Shown here: positions 1 to 12,318 of the stretch, one piece after another
Position numbering within the stretch: the stretch's first letter is position 1
Layout of the letters: the number at the start of each line of letters is the position of its first letter
Source of the DNA: Pohlia nutans
Lineage: Eukaryota; Streptophyta; Bryopsida; Bryales; Mniaceae
Assembly (NCBI GenBank): GCA_022496805.1
Contig: CM040101.1
Coordinates: 7,194,501-7,258,500 of the forward strand
Length of the DNA: 64,000 nt
Direction of reading: 5' to 3'
Made by a program: the position numbers and the translations under genes
Notes under the pieces: model-generated
What the model saw: only the letters and a program-made list of their open reading frames with translations
Databases searched by the model: none
What the model was told of the DNA's origin: nothing

Positions 1-81
1 TGGGTTTTAATTTCAAGTAGAAATTGTTCAAAATGAAATGTTTCTTTGTCAAAATTCATATGTATATGTAGTGTATCTTGT

Positions 82-273
82 CATAACATTCAATAGCATG
101 CACTATCTGTGCCTTGGCTCTATAGTAAATGGTGTGGAATATTCCACACCCAACAGTACTTCGTCAGTAGCTAAGTGGACAGGTCAAGACTCAAGGTGAT
201 GAGCAAAGTGCATGAAAGAAAGGTAGTGGGCATGAAGGCTATTGAATGTTATGGTAGGCTATTGAATGTTATG
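82..273. mobile_element. CATAAC-family MITE, short form (copy 1)
   Basis: The left terminus CATAACATTCAATAGC pairs with inverted GCTATTGAATGTTATG at the right. The right terminus occurs twice, ending at 253 and 273, so the true end is ambiguous. An internal palindrome TGTGGAATATTCCACA lies near 134-149. It resembles copies at 8715, 45473 and 59265. No coding capacity is seen and I could not identify a target-site duplication. Confidence 0.75.
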
Positions 274-387
274 GTGTTCTCCAACTTGTCCAAATCTCAC
301 TCAAAGATTCTAATTTTATCAATTTTCATGTCCAGTTTTTCATTTAGAAGGAAGTGACATATACTTATTGCCGGGTACTGTATTGTA

Positions 388-931
388 CAGTACCCACCAA
401 CAAGTTTACGTTCATTCAACTTTTCAGAGAATTGTCAATAAAATTTACAAAAATTATAAGCTTTGAGCCTAATTTGGACAAGTTGTAGTGCACAAGATGA
501 ACCACACATACAATTGAGTTTTGATAATAAAAGATAATTCTAAAATCTATTTTTATTTGAAATTCAAACCTTCATTTTTTACGCTTAATTCAAAAAACTA
601 TGTATACAAATTTTGTTACTTATGGTTTATAAAACTTTCAATGGAAAGAATGCAAATCCTTTGTAGAATCATGTAAAAACAAAAATCATGAGTTTTGGGG
701 TCATATTTACTAAAATATCAATGTTTGAAGTTTTTAGTTCAAAGATATTCAATTTGAATACAATATTGTATTTTTTTAATATTTGATCCAAAAATTGTCC
801 AAAGAAGTAAATTTTCACACTTCAAATGGTTTAATAAATATAAATATAAATATAAATATTTTTTATAAATTTAATTATTTGATTCAATTCTTTGAAAAAC
901 TGAATGAACGTAAACTTATTGGTGGGTACTG
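388..931. mobile_element. Tc1/mariner-type MITE with CAGTACC ends
   Basis: A 544-bp element flanked by TA on both sides (386-387 and 932-933). The ends are CAGTACCCACCAACAAG and its inverted near-copy CTTATTGGTGGGTACTG, with inverted similarity continuing to about 420 on the left and 900 on the right. The interior is AT-rich and non-coding. The first seven bases equal those of the Tc1-like element at 12795, which may point to a shared transposase; that is inference. Confidence 0.75.
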
Positions 932-2467
932 TACAGTACATGCTGGACAATCGGTACCACATAACATTCAGTGCATATTTTCTACCAAGCCTCAGATTCT
1001 CCCTCAGATTCTCCCTAAGATTCTCACTTAAAAGTACCAAGTATGAAGAGCTCAAAAAACAAAGCACTGGTACATACGTATTAACTTCTGGATGGGAAAT
1101 GGACATGGGGTTTCATCAACCTTATGAGATGTTGAACTGGAGGCAAAATAAATTTTGGCTTGTCAAGACTTCAAAAAAAAATATTCATTTTTGCCAAAGA
1201 TAAATAAATTCTTCCAATCAACAGATTTGAATGAACTTCATCCAATTCATACAACTTTGGTAGTATGCTCTTGAAAATGTTCATCATTCATTCTTTGGAT
1301 GCAAGCTCTTTTAGGGATTAAGCAACAATTTTGTCAAGGACTTTTTGGTAGCAAGGAGGTGAACTTACAACTGCTCCAAAGCCGAAAAGGATCCTATCGT
1401 GGTCGGAATTGTCCCAACAATAGAACTACATTGAATGGCATATTTAGTGTCCATAGATAATTGATGTCTTTCGTTCAAAGGTGAGGAGAAATAGTGTCCC
1501 TTGACACTACATAGGAGTAAGCCACTTGTCATTCCCACTTTCATTGAGTGCCATGTTCTTTCCAAGTAATGAGAGTGACATGAGGTGGCATGCCATATTT
1601 ATTATAAAGTTGCCATATGTCATTGGAACACCACATTCATTTTTTTCTTACAAGGACACTATATCTCCCTAAAATTAAATAGTGTCCGGATTTGAGAAAT
1701 AGTGTCCCGGACACTAAATACGCCATTTAGTGTACCGGTAAGTAGCCTGCAAAATTAATACACGGGTCCACAAAACAAAATCATGATGCATGACAACACT
1801 CTTCCAACAACTTCATCAAGAAAGTAAAAGTGAGCAGTTTCAATACTGAGTCAACACAAAATCTTTTACTATAGCAAAGTTCTTCGATTGAAACTATGGT
1901 GTAATTATACAGGTGTCATACAAAGATCGTATGGATTACAAGCAAATGAATCAATACAATAACATTACAGCTAGAAGTATTGAATTCAATATAGATATAT
2001 TGTATTTATTCAAAATTCAGTGTAGATACAGTATTGACAAAGTGATATGGATATTGTACATGTTCAATATGATCTCTGATTTCTATATGGGAATGACAAA
2101 GCCTGCCATAGCAAAAAGTGTGGTAAGATTACCATACAGTTTCTATCTTGTACTCCATCACAAGAATTTTCCTGATGTTAGAGCATCATCGATAAAACAA
2201 ATGAGAAATGTGTCCTGCAAGCACATTTCTCATTTTTGCAAGCACAGTGCTGGATTGATGATGCTCTTATGGTTGATGTTTAGCACGGACCAAGCTACTT
2301 AAATGGACTGCCATTGTGCTCATATAATTGCACTTGTGATAAACCTTAAACACATTAAATTTGAATTCAAAGAGAAAGATTGAGCGTCCTTACTGCACAG
2401 GCATACACCGCCTTCTTTTGTCATTTCTCAAGCCCATGCACACAACTCTCTAAACCTAATTAATTTA
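932..2467. other. Gene-free interval
   Basis: No coding region I would defend. Short open frames lack family resemblance and splice context. A tandem CCTCAGATTCTC-type repeat lies near 991-1028. The text around 1490-1730 repeatedly contains 'agtgtcc' words but I could not resolve a defined element. Confidence 0.5.
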
Positions 2468-2661
2468 ACCCCTACATTTAGGGTTTTTACTTTATATATG
2501 GTAGTTCAGTGCTAACCAAAAATAAAGTTGTGAAAACATAACACTCAAGATTCTTTTTATCTACATTTTTTTATTTTTTATTACATTGAATATTTCATAG
2601 GTCTAGTAAACAAAAAGAAAATAAAAAACTATCCAGAAGGGATTCCTTAGTCCTTCAGGGG
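2468..2661. mobile_element. TTAA-flanked MITE
   Basis: TTAA at 2464-2467 and 2662-2665 bracket 194 bp that begins CCCCTACATTTAGGG and ends GTCCTTCAGGGG. The ends are diverged members of the CCCCTAAA..TTTAGGGG family found throughout the window. Non-coding. Confidence 0.6.
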
Positions 2662-2907
2662 TTAACTAAACCTTGTTTCGGTTAAAAAGTAGTCAGATAC
2701 AACATAACATTATACACCAAGATCATTCCCTCCCTTCTGTGGAGAAGACAAACATGCAAGATACCTCCAAGATTCAGAGTATTTGTGAAGAACCCCATGA
2801 ACCAATCCCACGGTCTTTCATATCCAAAGGATATGAACATTAGCAGAAAGAAAAAAAACAGGGACCCTTCCAACACTAATGTGATACAGATCAAGTGGGT
2901 AGAGTAA

Positions 2908-3042
2908 CTTAGAACAACATTAGAAACAATACTAGAATGCCATTTTAACCACATTGTTCTAACACTGGAACAGCATTTCAATGTTAAAATGACAGTTCTA
3001 ACAGGTTCTATACAAATGTCGTTCTAACAATGTTGTTCTAAG
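2908..3042. repeat. Short inverted-repeat element
   Basis: CTTAGAACAACAT at 2908-2920 is inverted exactly as ATGTTGTTCTAAG at 3030-3042. The interior holds further 'gttctaac' words in both orientations. It looks like a small foldback MITE; no target duplication was found and the superfamily is unknown. Similar 'aacaacattg' words occur near 55,015-55,150. Confidence 0.5.
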
Positions 3043-3440
3043 CACCTGCTCCCGGTTATAATTTCTTAAGAACGCATACTAACAGGCCATTAATCTGATA
3101 ACCCGTGCCCAAACAGAGCACTGGGAATCCCGTCAAAAAAGGCTACAGTAGGAACTTAAGCAGGAATTAGGCTGCATAATTAATCACTTGGCTGCGCAAC
3201 ATGCCATTGTCGGTAAGGCTAAGTTGAATCGCAAAACGATTTCAAAGCAGGAAGATCGAAGCGAGTTTCTGCTTACAGTCGGTGAGATTGACGACGGCGG
3301 CAACAAAACAGAAGCTCCAACAGAAGAACAGGAGTCCATAGATTCTTCCGTCGCTGCTCCACAATGGCTCCTAGCTTCCATTTCTTCCTAATTAAATGGT
3401 TTTCCTTCCACACCTTGGATCGATATATGCTAGCTAGCTA

Positions 3441-3637
3441 CACTACAAGGACAAGGCGTCGCTTTTCACTCCCTCTGTGAGTCAAATGGCGCCATTTCAC
3501 ACTCGTGACCAATTTTTTGGTTGGACTTGGTGAGTGCGATTCGTCACGTAGGACAAGCGTGTAAACAAGCGTGTACAGTAAAAAACGACAATGAACAGGA
3601 TCCTCCTGAGTGAGAAACAACGCCTCTGCTTGTAGTG
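3441..3637. mobile_element. Miniature CACTA element
   Basis: The 197-bp element starts CACTACAAGGACAAGGCG and ends with the inverted CGCCTCTGCTTGTAGTG. It is flanked by a 3-bp duplication CTA (3438-3440 and 3638-3640), the size made by CACTA transposases. Its termini differ from the CACTACTAG/CACTAGTAG elements elsewhere here, so it is probably a separate family. Confidence 0.8.
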
Positions 3638-4734
3638 CTAGCTTTCCCAAAACCACAAAGAACCTCGTGTGATGGAAGTAAATATATATCTACCAATTCA
3701 TATCAACAACTAAATAGGTAGCCACAACACTCCTGCTTCCTGCTGTTCAAGATCCCAATTTCCACCGCCAACCTAACCATGTCCTGCATCCGACTTTCTA
3801 AGGTCCTGCACCTGAATCTGAAAGCTTAGGCACTGATAGTGCTGCCAATACATGATTCCCTCTGGAACGTCACCAACTAGTGATGCCCCTTTCACACAAG
3901 AAGCTCCAGCACTTGCGTTGCGTTCCTTGAATGCTGCAAGGTCAATTTCGAAAATAATATATACAATTTCTTGCGGTGTTAGAGCCTTGTTTCTTCCTGC
4001 TTTTGGCCAACGCATGTGCGCAAATTTCCTGCGACACCCAAAATGCGTCGGAGCAGCTACTTGCATGCGTCAAGTTTAAAAAATAAAATTACAGGAGCAC
4101 ACTGTAGCTACCAAAAACTTACTTGACGAACGCAGATTCTCTCCCGCACTCGCATTGGGTGACTGCACCATGAGGCTGCGAATTCATCGTGGTGCTCCAC
4201 AAACTGGTAGGGAAGGAACTAATGAATGCATCGACTAGCTACTTAGCGGAGGAAAGCTTGGATTCTTCAAGCTACAGTGGAGCTCAGAAAGCTAATAATC
4301 CGCGTGACCACTTAAAAGGACTACTGTGGAGAGGAGCCGGCCCTGTGGGATCGGAGACGCGCATGTGCTTGGAAACTTGGAACCGGGGTGGTAGTACTGT
4401 ACCTTGGAGTACGTGTGGGACGATGAGAGCGGAATTTTTGGTCAATGGCATGAAATGAGCGAGAGGCGTAGATTGCAGGCCAGGGGATCGGAAGAGGCCA
4501 GAGTTCTTTTTTTGGTGGAGGTCAGTGGGGATTGCAGAAGTCCGAGGGAAGCGACGAGTATGAACTTTATTATCGATCCCAGAAACAAAGGGCTTAGCAG
4601 TCAGCTCTGCCAAGTTGATCCTGCACTAGCTAGTGGTCATATGCAGCCCAAGGTCCGGGGAGAACAAGTCAGCCGGTTGAATTTCAGAATTGCCTAATTG
4701 AGTTCAAAATCTTAGGAAAAAAACCGATCGTTAG

Positions 4735-5042
4735 CATAACATTCAGTAGCCTCTGTGACTGTTGCCTTCCCCTCAACATAATAATGTGGAATATTCCACA
4801 TCAATGAAATGATGTGAGATATTCCACATCTCATCAGTAGCTATGGGGGCAGGTGGCATTAAGCAAGAGCAACTAACCATGGTGAACAGCAATCCAATGC
4901 ACTCACTCAATCACAATTCAACGGTGTCTTGTAATTGGTTATTTGATTCAATAACCCATTCAATTACAGATTACTGGTCACTCCATATATAAAGGTGAAT
5001 GAAACTAAAAGGCAGCCTTCTTAAAGGCTATTGAATGTTATG
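4735..5042. mobile_element. CATAAC-family MITE, long form (copy 2)
   Basis: A 308-bp element starting CATAACATTCAGTAGC and ending GCTATTGAATGTTATG. Unlike the short form it carries two GTG(G/A)(G/A)ATATTCCAC-type palindromes near its left end (about 4790 and 4820). It is closely matched along its length by 56742-57061. Confidence 0.8.
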
Positions 5043-5693
5043 AGAGTTAACCGAAAAGAGTGTCTCAAAGTGGAAACTCACCTTACACTCGCCTTAAACT
5101 CGTTTCAAGTTCAAAAAGACTGCAAAACTAGTCTATAGTGAGTTGAAGAATAATCTAAAACAAGGCCCTGCACTGCTGAAGGGGATGTAACTTGTAACCT
5201 CCCCGATGCTAGAAGAGAGTTCTTAGAAGATCCCACAAGCCTAAGAGAGCCGACCAAGGAAGTATTCATGAACAATGCTTGTCAGAATTTGTTAAGATTG
5301 GGATACAAACTCACCGTAGAAATCAGAAAACTTAACTTTTGTTTTCAGTTAACTCTATTTTAGGGGAAATTTAGAGAATATTTTCTTAAGGCATGGCCAA
5401 GAGAATGCTCCAGAAAACCAGTTGGTCCAAGAAAATGTAGGATTTTAGCGAGTGAAGCTAAAATTTCTCCCTGGACTGTGATGCAGCCAAAAAGAAAAAA
5501 TATTTTTTAGAGAAAGAGTTAAATTTGGACCCAAAACACATTCCTTTCTTGCCAAAGAAATTCATTCATGTTGACATTTTTTCATCCATTAGAGCAGTTT
5601 CTCATTCAATTATGATGACTCCAGATGAAAGCGATACAATGTTTGTTTCAGTGGTACCATGAGTTCGAAAAATGAAAAACACACACACAAACA

Positions 5694-5992
<299 letters not shown>

Positions 5993-6598
5993 ATATATAT
6001 ATATGCAAAAAAATTAATTTTTTTTTTAATTTAAAAAAATCTCAGTCTGACGTGGACAACGGTCTGCTATGTTAGACTGTGATTTTATTTTTCAATTAAT
6101 TAATTATTTATTTTGATTGGTTATTGGTTCACTATTGATCAGTAGTTTCTCAAAACATAGGAGCCTTATTGAGGCCTCATATCTCCTCTAATGTGCCTTT
6201 CACCCAACTGATCCTCACATGGAAGCTTGTCCGTATATGGAGGGGGCCATGATATGTGACTCATTTATGTGACTCAATTATGTGAGTCAAATACAACACC
6301 ATGGCCTTGTTGTTGCCGGATGACTAAACACCATTCACCTCCTTAGGCCATGCTTCCATGTATGGGTGGCCGGTCCTCAAAAAGAGGAAGCTCTCCCACA
6401 ATGGGTGAAACCAGGAGAACCCGAGAGTACATATTTCATTTGTACCGAAATGGGTGGAACATGGATGGTTCTTGAGACCTCATTTCTTGTCTTCTAGTGT
6501 CCTTCACCCAACCGATCCCCACATGGAAGCTTGCCCTTAGTCAGTTGCAGCAAGTTGATCCTATGGCCGTCTATGTGCAGTGGAAGAAAGTGCCGAAA

Positions 6599-6978
6599 GG
6601 GTCCGGAATGACCTTAAACTACCTAGGTGATAGCTAGGAGGTGGCTCCCCTTAGGAGTGCTTAGTAGCACCAAAGAGGGCGGTGGTTCGATTCCGGTCGG
6701 ATGCACGTCGTGAGGGCTAATACTTCCGAGCTTGATAGGAACCCCGAGCATGACGGGGATGGCTCCCGGGCCTCTTGTTACGGTGGGGGCGTTGCTCTTA
6801 GTAGGAAATGATTAGGAGCATTGGGTCTAGTCCAAATATTGTAGGAAGAAAAATCCAAAAAAATCACCCGCGGGGGAGTGCTGGAAATGTGCTTACTTCG
6901 TTCACAGTGTGATGTTTGTAATCTGTTGTTGTGCAATGAAAATAAAGCATCCATTTATTTCAAAAAAAAAAAAAAAAA
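6599..6978 (+). mobile_element. tRNA-derived SINE
   Basis: The body ends in a 19-nt poly(A) tail and is flanked by an exact 12-bp target duplication AAAGTGCCGAAA (6587-6598 and 6979-6990). A Pol III B-box-like sequence GGTTCGATTCC is near 6684 with an A-box-like TAGCTAGGAGG about 50 bp upstream near 6632. At about 360 bp plus tail it is longer than many plant SINEs, so a composite or dimeric origin is possible. There is no coding capacity. Confidence 0.85.
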
Positions 6979-7101
6979 AAAGTGCCGAAATTGTCGTTGT
7001 GTTGTGGAAGAAAGTCAGCTTTCTAGACTTGAAGAGCTAGATGTTGAATTGGCAAAAGGATGATGCCAAAGTTGGGCCAATCCTTCCATTTTCATATTTA
7101 A

Positions 7102-7669
7102 CCCCTAAATGCCTAGAGCCCTCTCTAAATTCGGCAGTTTTGCAAAGATGCATTATAAAATGCAACCTAGAGGGATATTTTGAACTTGATATATGAATAA
7201 AAGTTGTACATTATGAATTTTAGATTCTATCCATACGGTTAGATCTATGATTGCTATTACCAATAATTTTGTATAAAATTTGAAACGTGAAATTCAAAAT
7301 TATTTTGTATTTCAATTACAAATAAGATATTGACAATCTACAGATGAATTTTTTTGTGATTGGTTGAAATGTAATACTCTAAATGTAGTGATTTTTGGAG
7401 ATTTTTTGGTTGCTTAATTTTATGAGTTGACTTTTTTAGAGCATTTTAACACTGAAATCTTCAAAAATTTGGGTGAATCACTACAACATAAAATGAAGCA
7501 TAAAAATTTCACAAATCATCCCCTCTCTAATCGGATCACATGTGCATGAAGCTAACTTCCCATAGAATCTATAGTAAAAATTCCACACTGCAAAAAGTGC
7601 ATGACGGATGAGAATCTACGGATGAAATCTGTACATCGTCCAAAAAATGGACGCTCAGGCAGTTAGGGG
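7102..7669. mobile_element. TTAA-flanked MITE, 568-bp type (E1)
   Basis: It begins CCCCTAAATGCCTAGAG and ends AGGCAGTTAGGGG, with TTAA on both sides (7098-7101, 7670-7673). It is highly similar to 15296-15858 and to the interrupted copy 14482-15881. It shares its right TTAA with the next element. Confidence 0.85.
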
Positions 7670-7673
7670 TTAA

Positions 7674-7907
7674 TCCCTAAAGGACAAAGAAACTCAAATT
7701 AGGTCTCATGTTTTTCTTTTAAGCATTTTTGAACAAATTTTAGGTGAACTTCCTTTCGTTCAAATTTATTTTTGTTTTCATCAACACATATATTGTTCTT
7801 CATTGATTCCGGTGGTATAAAATTTGACCCCATTTGAATTATGTTTTTCACAACATGATTGATTGAATTTGTTGATTCGAAACCATGAATCCTTGGTCCT
7901 TTAAGGG
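7674..7907. mobile_element. TTAA-flanked MITE, 230-bp type
   Basis: It begins TCCCTAAAGGACAAAG and ends TTGGTCCTTTAAGGG. TTAA occurs at 7670-7673 and 7908-7911, each shared with the neighbouring element. The interior resembles 57816-58045 and 22130-22351. Confidence 0.85.
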
Positions 7908-7911
7908 TTAA

Positions 7912-8146
7912 CCCTTAAACGACAATTCCTTTCCTAATACCACACCCAGAATCTCCTGTTAAATTCCATTTTAAGCATAATTATGTGTTTAACTTGCTTT
8001 AGCTTTATTCTAAAGAAGTATAGATCTCTCTAAGGTGCTCGGTTTGGAATTTTAAAAACCCCATTTGGTGCAATGGTGTAGAAGTTATGAGCAAGATTCT
8101 CCCAAACTAAAACCAAGCCCGTGGGGCTAGCATTGTCGTTTAAGGG
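7912..8146. mobile_element. TTAA-flanked MITE, third in a head-to-tail chain
   Basis: A perfect 15-bp terminal inverted repeat, CCCTTAAACGACAAT / ATTGTCGTTTAAGGG, is flanked by TTAA at 7908-7911 and 8147-8150. The 235-bp interior is non-coding. It abuts the preceding element through a single TTAA. Confidence 0.85.
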
Positions 8147-8714
8147 TTAAATGTCCTTCTAAACCCCTCGAGCTTGATTTCCAAGGAATCTTCTTCCAAC
8201 AGGAACACTATTCAACTCCTTCTAACCAAACATAGATCATTGCATGCACAACAAGGTGAGGCATCTAATGTGCTTAGTTGCAACAACAAATTCTTTCATG
8301 TTTGTTTACAATGTCTAGATCAAAGGTATTGGAGGATCATTTGATTCTTGCCCAAGTTCCCAAGTGATTCCTCATATGCTTGTTTCTTTGTTGTGATTGG
8401 TCATACACCCAAGCCCAACCTAAATATATAATCCATATTCTTTGAGAGATCCTCGGGTTGCCCATTGAGGACCTAAAATATCATTTAAGGGTTAACAAAT
8501 ACACACTAATTTTGATACAAAGAGGGAATAAAGACACGAATTAAACCTAGGGTATTCTAGTTACTAGAAATGTTGATGTCACAAGAACATTGTTCACTGC
8601 CAGAGAGCGTTGGGAGCAAGAGAGCTCAAGTTGGGAAGAGAGAAGTGATGACATCATTAGGGTTTCAAGCTTTTATACATAAACCTTGGGTTTAATGACA
8701 GTTAGCATCACATA

Positions 8715-8885
8715 CATAACATTTAGTAGCATGCATTGTCCCTACCTTGGCTCTAAAGTAGATCGTGTGGAATATTCCACACCCGGCAATACTTCATCAA
8801 TAGCTAAGTGGACAGGTGGAGACTTGAGGTAATGAGCAGAGTGCATGAAGGAAGGCAGTGGACAGGAAGGCTATTGAATGTTATG
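8715..8885. mobile_element. CATAAC-family MITE, short form (copy 3)
   Basis: A 171-bp copy from CATAACATTTAGTAGC to GCTATTGAATGTTATG. The palindrome TGTGGAATATTCCACA is present. It is bounded on both sides by 'ta', which could be chance. Confidence 0.8.
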
Positions 8886-9240
8886 TACTAGTAAAAATTC
8901 CAGGCTCATAAATCCAAACTATTGAAATTAGTGTATGTCCTCGCAATTAGTGTCACACGCAGTAATAGCCATAATCAGTGTCATATGGTAACTTGGAGGA
9001 CAATGGAACACGTGTCCTCCAAGTGGCTCCGTCATTCTGTGAGTCAAATGCAACACATGGCCTTTGTTGTTGATGGTTGACAAAATCCTGTTCACCGCCT
9101 CCTCTGTCTGTCTGTCTGTGCCAGTGGCATTTGCACATATGCTCATCCCAGCTGGAGAGCTTGGTGACTGATGCAATTTCTGAAGTTCTTTTTTGTTGAA
9201 ACATATGGTAAAGACTGAACTGGTTATTATCACACTCTCC

Positions 9241-9290
9241 AATATCACATTCCATTCCAATATCACATTCCATTCCAATATCACATTCCA
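9241..9290. repeat. 18-bp tandem repeat, about 2.8 copies
   Basis: The unit AATATCACATTCCATTCC is repeated head to tail. The adjacent MITE appears to have inserted at a TA of this array, because the phrase 'tatcacatt' resumes immediately after it. Confidence 0.85.
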
Positions 9291-9293
9291 GTA

Positions 9294-9581
9294 CCGTAGT
9301 ACCATAGCTGGGTCGCCAAAAAATAATTCCAAAAAAAGAAAAACGTAAAAAAACCATAAAATTCTGAGGACCGAAAAATGAAAATAGAATAAATTATTTT
9401 TATCTATATTTTGATATTTCTAAGCTATTTTGGGCCATTTTAGATCATTTTGGGCCATTTGTAATCATTTTTTTGCTCTTAAATGAAAATCAAGAAATTC
9501 GTTTTTTAAGGAACGAAACTTATTTTTCAAAAAATATTAAAAATTTGTCTGTGGGGTGGTGACCCAGCTATGGTACTACGA
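9294..9581. mobile_element. TA-flanked MITE (Stowaway-like)
   Basis: The ends CCGTAGTACCATAGCTGGGT and the inverted ACCCAGCTATGGTACTACGA are flanked by TA at 9292-9293 and 9582-9583. It is 288 bp, AT-rich and non-coding. TA duplication and short inverted ends suggest mobilisation by a Tc1/mariner-class transposase. Confidence 0.75.
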
Positions 9582-9947
9582 TATCACATTGTGTACACAA
9601 TCATAATAATAACAACGTTGGCTTATGAAAACATCATGAATGAAGAGTCTCTTAAATGAAGAGTCTCTTAGGAATAGTTTGTCTATCTATGCTTCAAGGA
9701 CATGGGTGATGAGGTCTATCCTTGGTGTCTCCTCTCGGAGATAGATTCTATGAGTTGGACCAGTAGCTAGTAGCCAGTAATCATTGTGTAAACATGTGAT
9801 TGGACACTTTCCACATGGCCAGTGCTAAACTTATGTATGTTGGTTATGAAAGGGGTGATATAAAAGACTATAAGCTTGAGGTTTGAATGTGTGATTAAGA
9901 GTAATACACTATGGCCAACATTTTGTCTAAGACGACTCTCTTGTTAA

Positions 9948-10766
9948 CCCTTTAGTGCTCAAGTAACCACTTTGTGGTCCCTCATGTGTCGAAAATGTGA
10001 ATAACAGAAAATCCGTGAAGAATTGGATTTTGAATTGTGAAGTTAAGATTTGAAGACTTATAATACACATCTCCTAGAAAAAGAAAATTGCAATTCGGAG
10101 TTGTGCAACTATCAAAATACCTATGAACAAAATACAAAATTACTGTAAATAGCTCAAAATACAGTAAATACTTACAAATACAACCGACATGTACTATGCG
10201 GTGTTTCTTGTGTTTGGAAGTTTGTTATCTTGTTTTATTTTTTTGGATTGTGTTCTCTTGTTCATGTTCCATTAGTGTATGTATTCCGATCTTGATCCAT
10301 GTACCAAATCCTTTCATATTTTAACGTATAAATTTTTGTCCTAAACCGTACATAGATAAATCACTCTCACTTACAGAATTCACCCCAAAATTCACAATAA
10401 TTATCTGTGAGTCCGTTCTTAACATGAAAGTTTACAACGGAGAAGTGGTGACATAGGTCATTGTTGAACATCTTTACTTTCATTTTAGGAAATTTAACCC
10501 AAATTCTATTTTTAACTTTGAAGTCGCACACCTTCCAAAATCTTGTTTTTGAGTGTGCATTATACGGTTCAAAGACATACTACGATCTTCTCATCCAACC
10601 ATCAGATGATTCTCTAAGTTTGGAAAAATGTTTCCACTCCAATTGAAAATACAATTGTACAATTACTTTCTAATTTAATCCATTCTATTTTTGGTAGTAT
10701 CAATCATAGTGGAAAAACATAGTGAAATCTAGTGAACCTAGCTACAATACCTTGAGCAGTAAAGGG
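9948..10766. mobile_element. TTAA-type MITE, 819 bp
   Basis: It begins CCCTTTAGTGCTCAAG and ends CTTGAGCAGTAAAGGG, a 16-bp inverted repeat with one mismatch. It is preceded by TTAA (9944-9947) and followed by TTAT (10767-10770), probably a mutated TTAA. The interior is AT-rich; I see no transposase. Confidence 0.7.
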
Positions 10767-12318
10767 TTATTAAGGGTCATACACTCTAGTATTTTTATTT
10801 TTTTATCAAAGGTGACTTTTACATCAATACTGTAGTGAAAGTTTATTTTTTCCGTCATGTCTAGTATTTATGAATAATTGGGTTAGGGATTGAATCGAAT
10901 TGCCAACATCATGGTCGCAAAGTGAATCCAACAAGTAATGCCAACAAGATTATCACTTGAGTTAGCTTAAAGACATTTTGGTCTATAATTGATCGAGTAA
11001 TTGATGCAACTTTAAGGGCATGGGAGCTTCAACATTGAATGGAATGAAACAAACTTGAATCATGTCTCTTTCTAAGCTTCACTTTAACTCTAAAAGGATG
11101 TTCATCAAGCACCAATAGGACTTATGACCATTTAAAATAGTAATTAGAAGTCATTCAACTGACTAAAGGAAATACCATCCAAAGTCCAATTTTGGCCTTA
11201 GTGTCCTTACAAAAATTTCCTATAAAGACGAAGTTTATAATTGTATAATCAAACTTAATACCTTTAACTTTGTATGATTCATTTTGTGACTATATATGAA
11301 CCAAAGTTATTCTATTGTATTTTTTAAAGATGAAATCACTTGTCCTTTATAAGCTTTAAAAGTTTTAAATTTTCTTGTTCGTTTTTTAATAATCTTGAAT
11401 TTTAAAAGTTAAAAGTGAAGTAAAATCATTTTAAATACAAAATATTCTCATCTTGAAAATTTATCACAATAAAAATGTACCATGGTGTACAACATTGCAG
11501 TGTAAATCAAATTTTGTTTTTGTCTATATTTAAATGTGTGCTTGTATGCTACAAACTTCAAATTGCCAAAAAAAAACTCATTTTTAGGACTTTTTTAAAA
11601 AGATTTCAAGCAAAGTAGAAACTACACTTAATAAAATTTATTTTGTTGGTTTTGCTAAAAATGAGAAAAACCATTTATGATTATTCAGATTATTTAATTG
11701 AGTACTTAAAACATTAGTTGAAAATTGACGGTACGGATAATTACTAAACATCATCCTTCTCATTTTCTATTTTGAACCAAACTACATCGAAGTTACAGAA
11801 GTAACATTTTATAACACATTTAGGTTTTGCCCTTACGCCCTATGTCATTTAGTGGCTAGTGATGGAAAGTTGATCCACTTTTAATTGTCACAACTCAAGT
11901 AAGAGGCACAACACATAAATAAACATCAACCAGTCTTTGAGAAGTATTGTCACTCATTGAATTTTGACAACAAGGTGAATTGATCCCATGACTATCGCAC
12001 CCAAACCATTAGGGTTCACTTGGCATCTCATGCTGAATATATTTTATATTTTTGGGAAAATTCTTTTTCAACAAGTGTCACACTATGTGAATATTTTCCA
12101 AGATTCTCTTATACACCATACAAAACATAACTTTTTGGAAAAAATAATTTTATAAAGAATTGCACTTCTCTACTTATGATTATTTTTTGTTAATCATACT
12201 ACCGATTACAATTTTGTACTTATTATAATCACTTGTGATTTCATTGCTCTTTTCAACAAACGGTTAACTATTGGTTTGTACTATGATCCAACACTTACGT
12301 TAATTATAAATAGCATAC
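10767..12318. other. Gene-free AT-rich interval with an old MITE remnant
   Basis: No gene is supported. Bases about 11,690-11,855 are a diverged, reverse-oriented relative of the first part of the TTAA element at 48514. They end in CATTTAGTGG followed by CTAG. The other boundary could not be found. Confidence 0.5.

Noticed and set aside
3184..3391. Overlapping 65-67-codon frames on both strands
   Set aside because: There is no family resemblance or splice context, and the two frames are mutual shadows.
6650..6720. Possible tRNA gene from the GGTTCGATTCC B box
   Set aside because: No cloverleaf can be drawn, and the poly(A) tail and target duplication show it is the head of a SINE.
9241..9290. 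Short regular repeats resembling a CRISPR array
   Set aside because: An 18-bp tandem repeat without unique spacers in a plant nuclear context.
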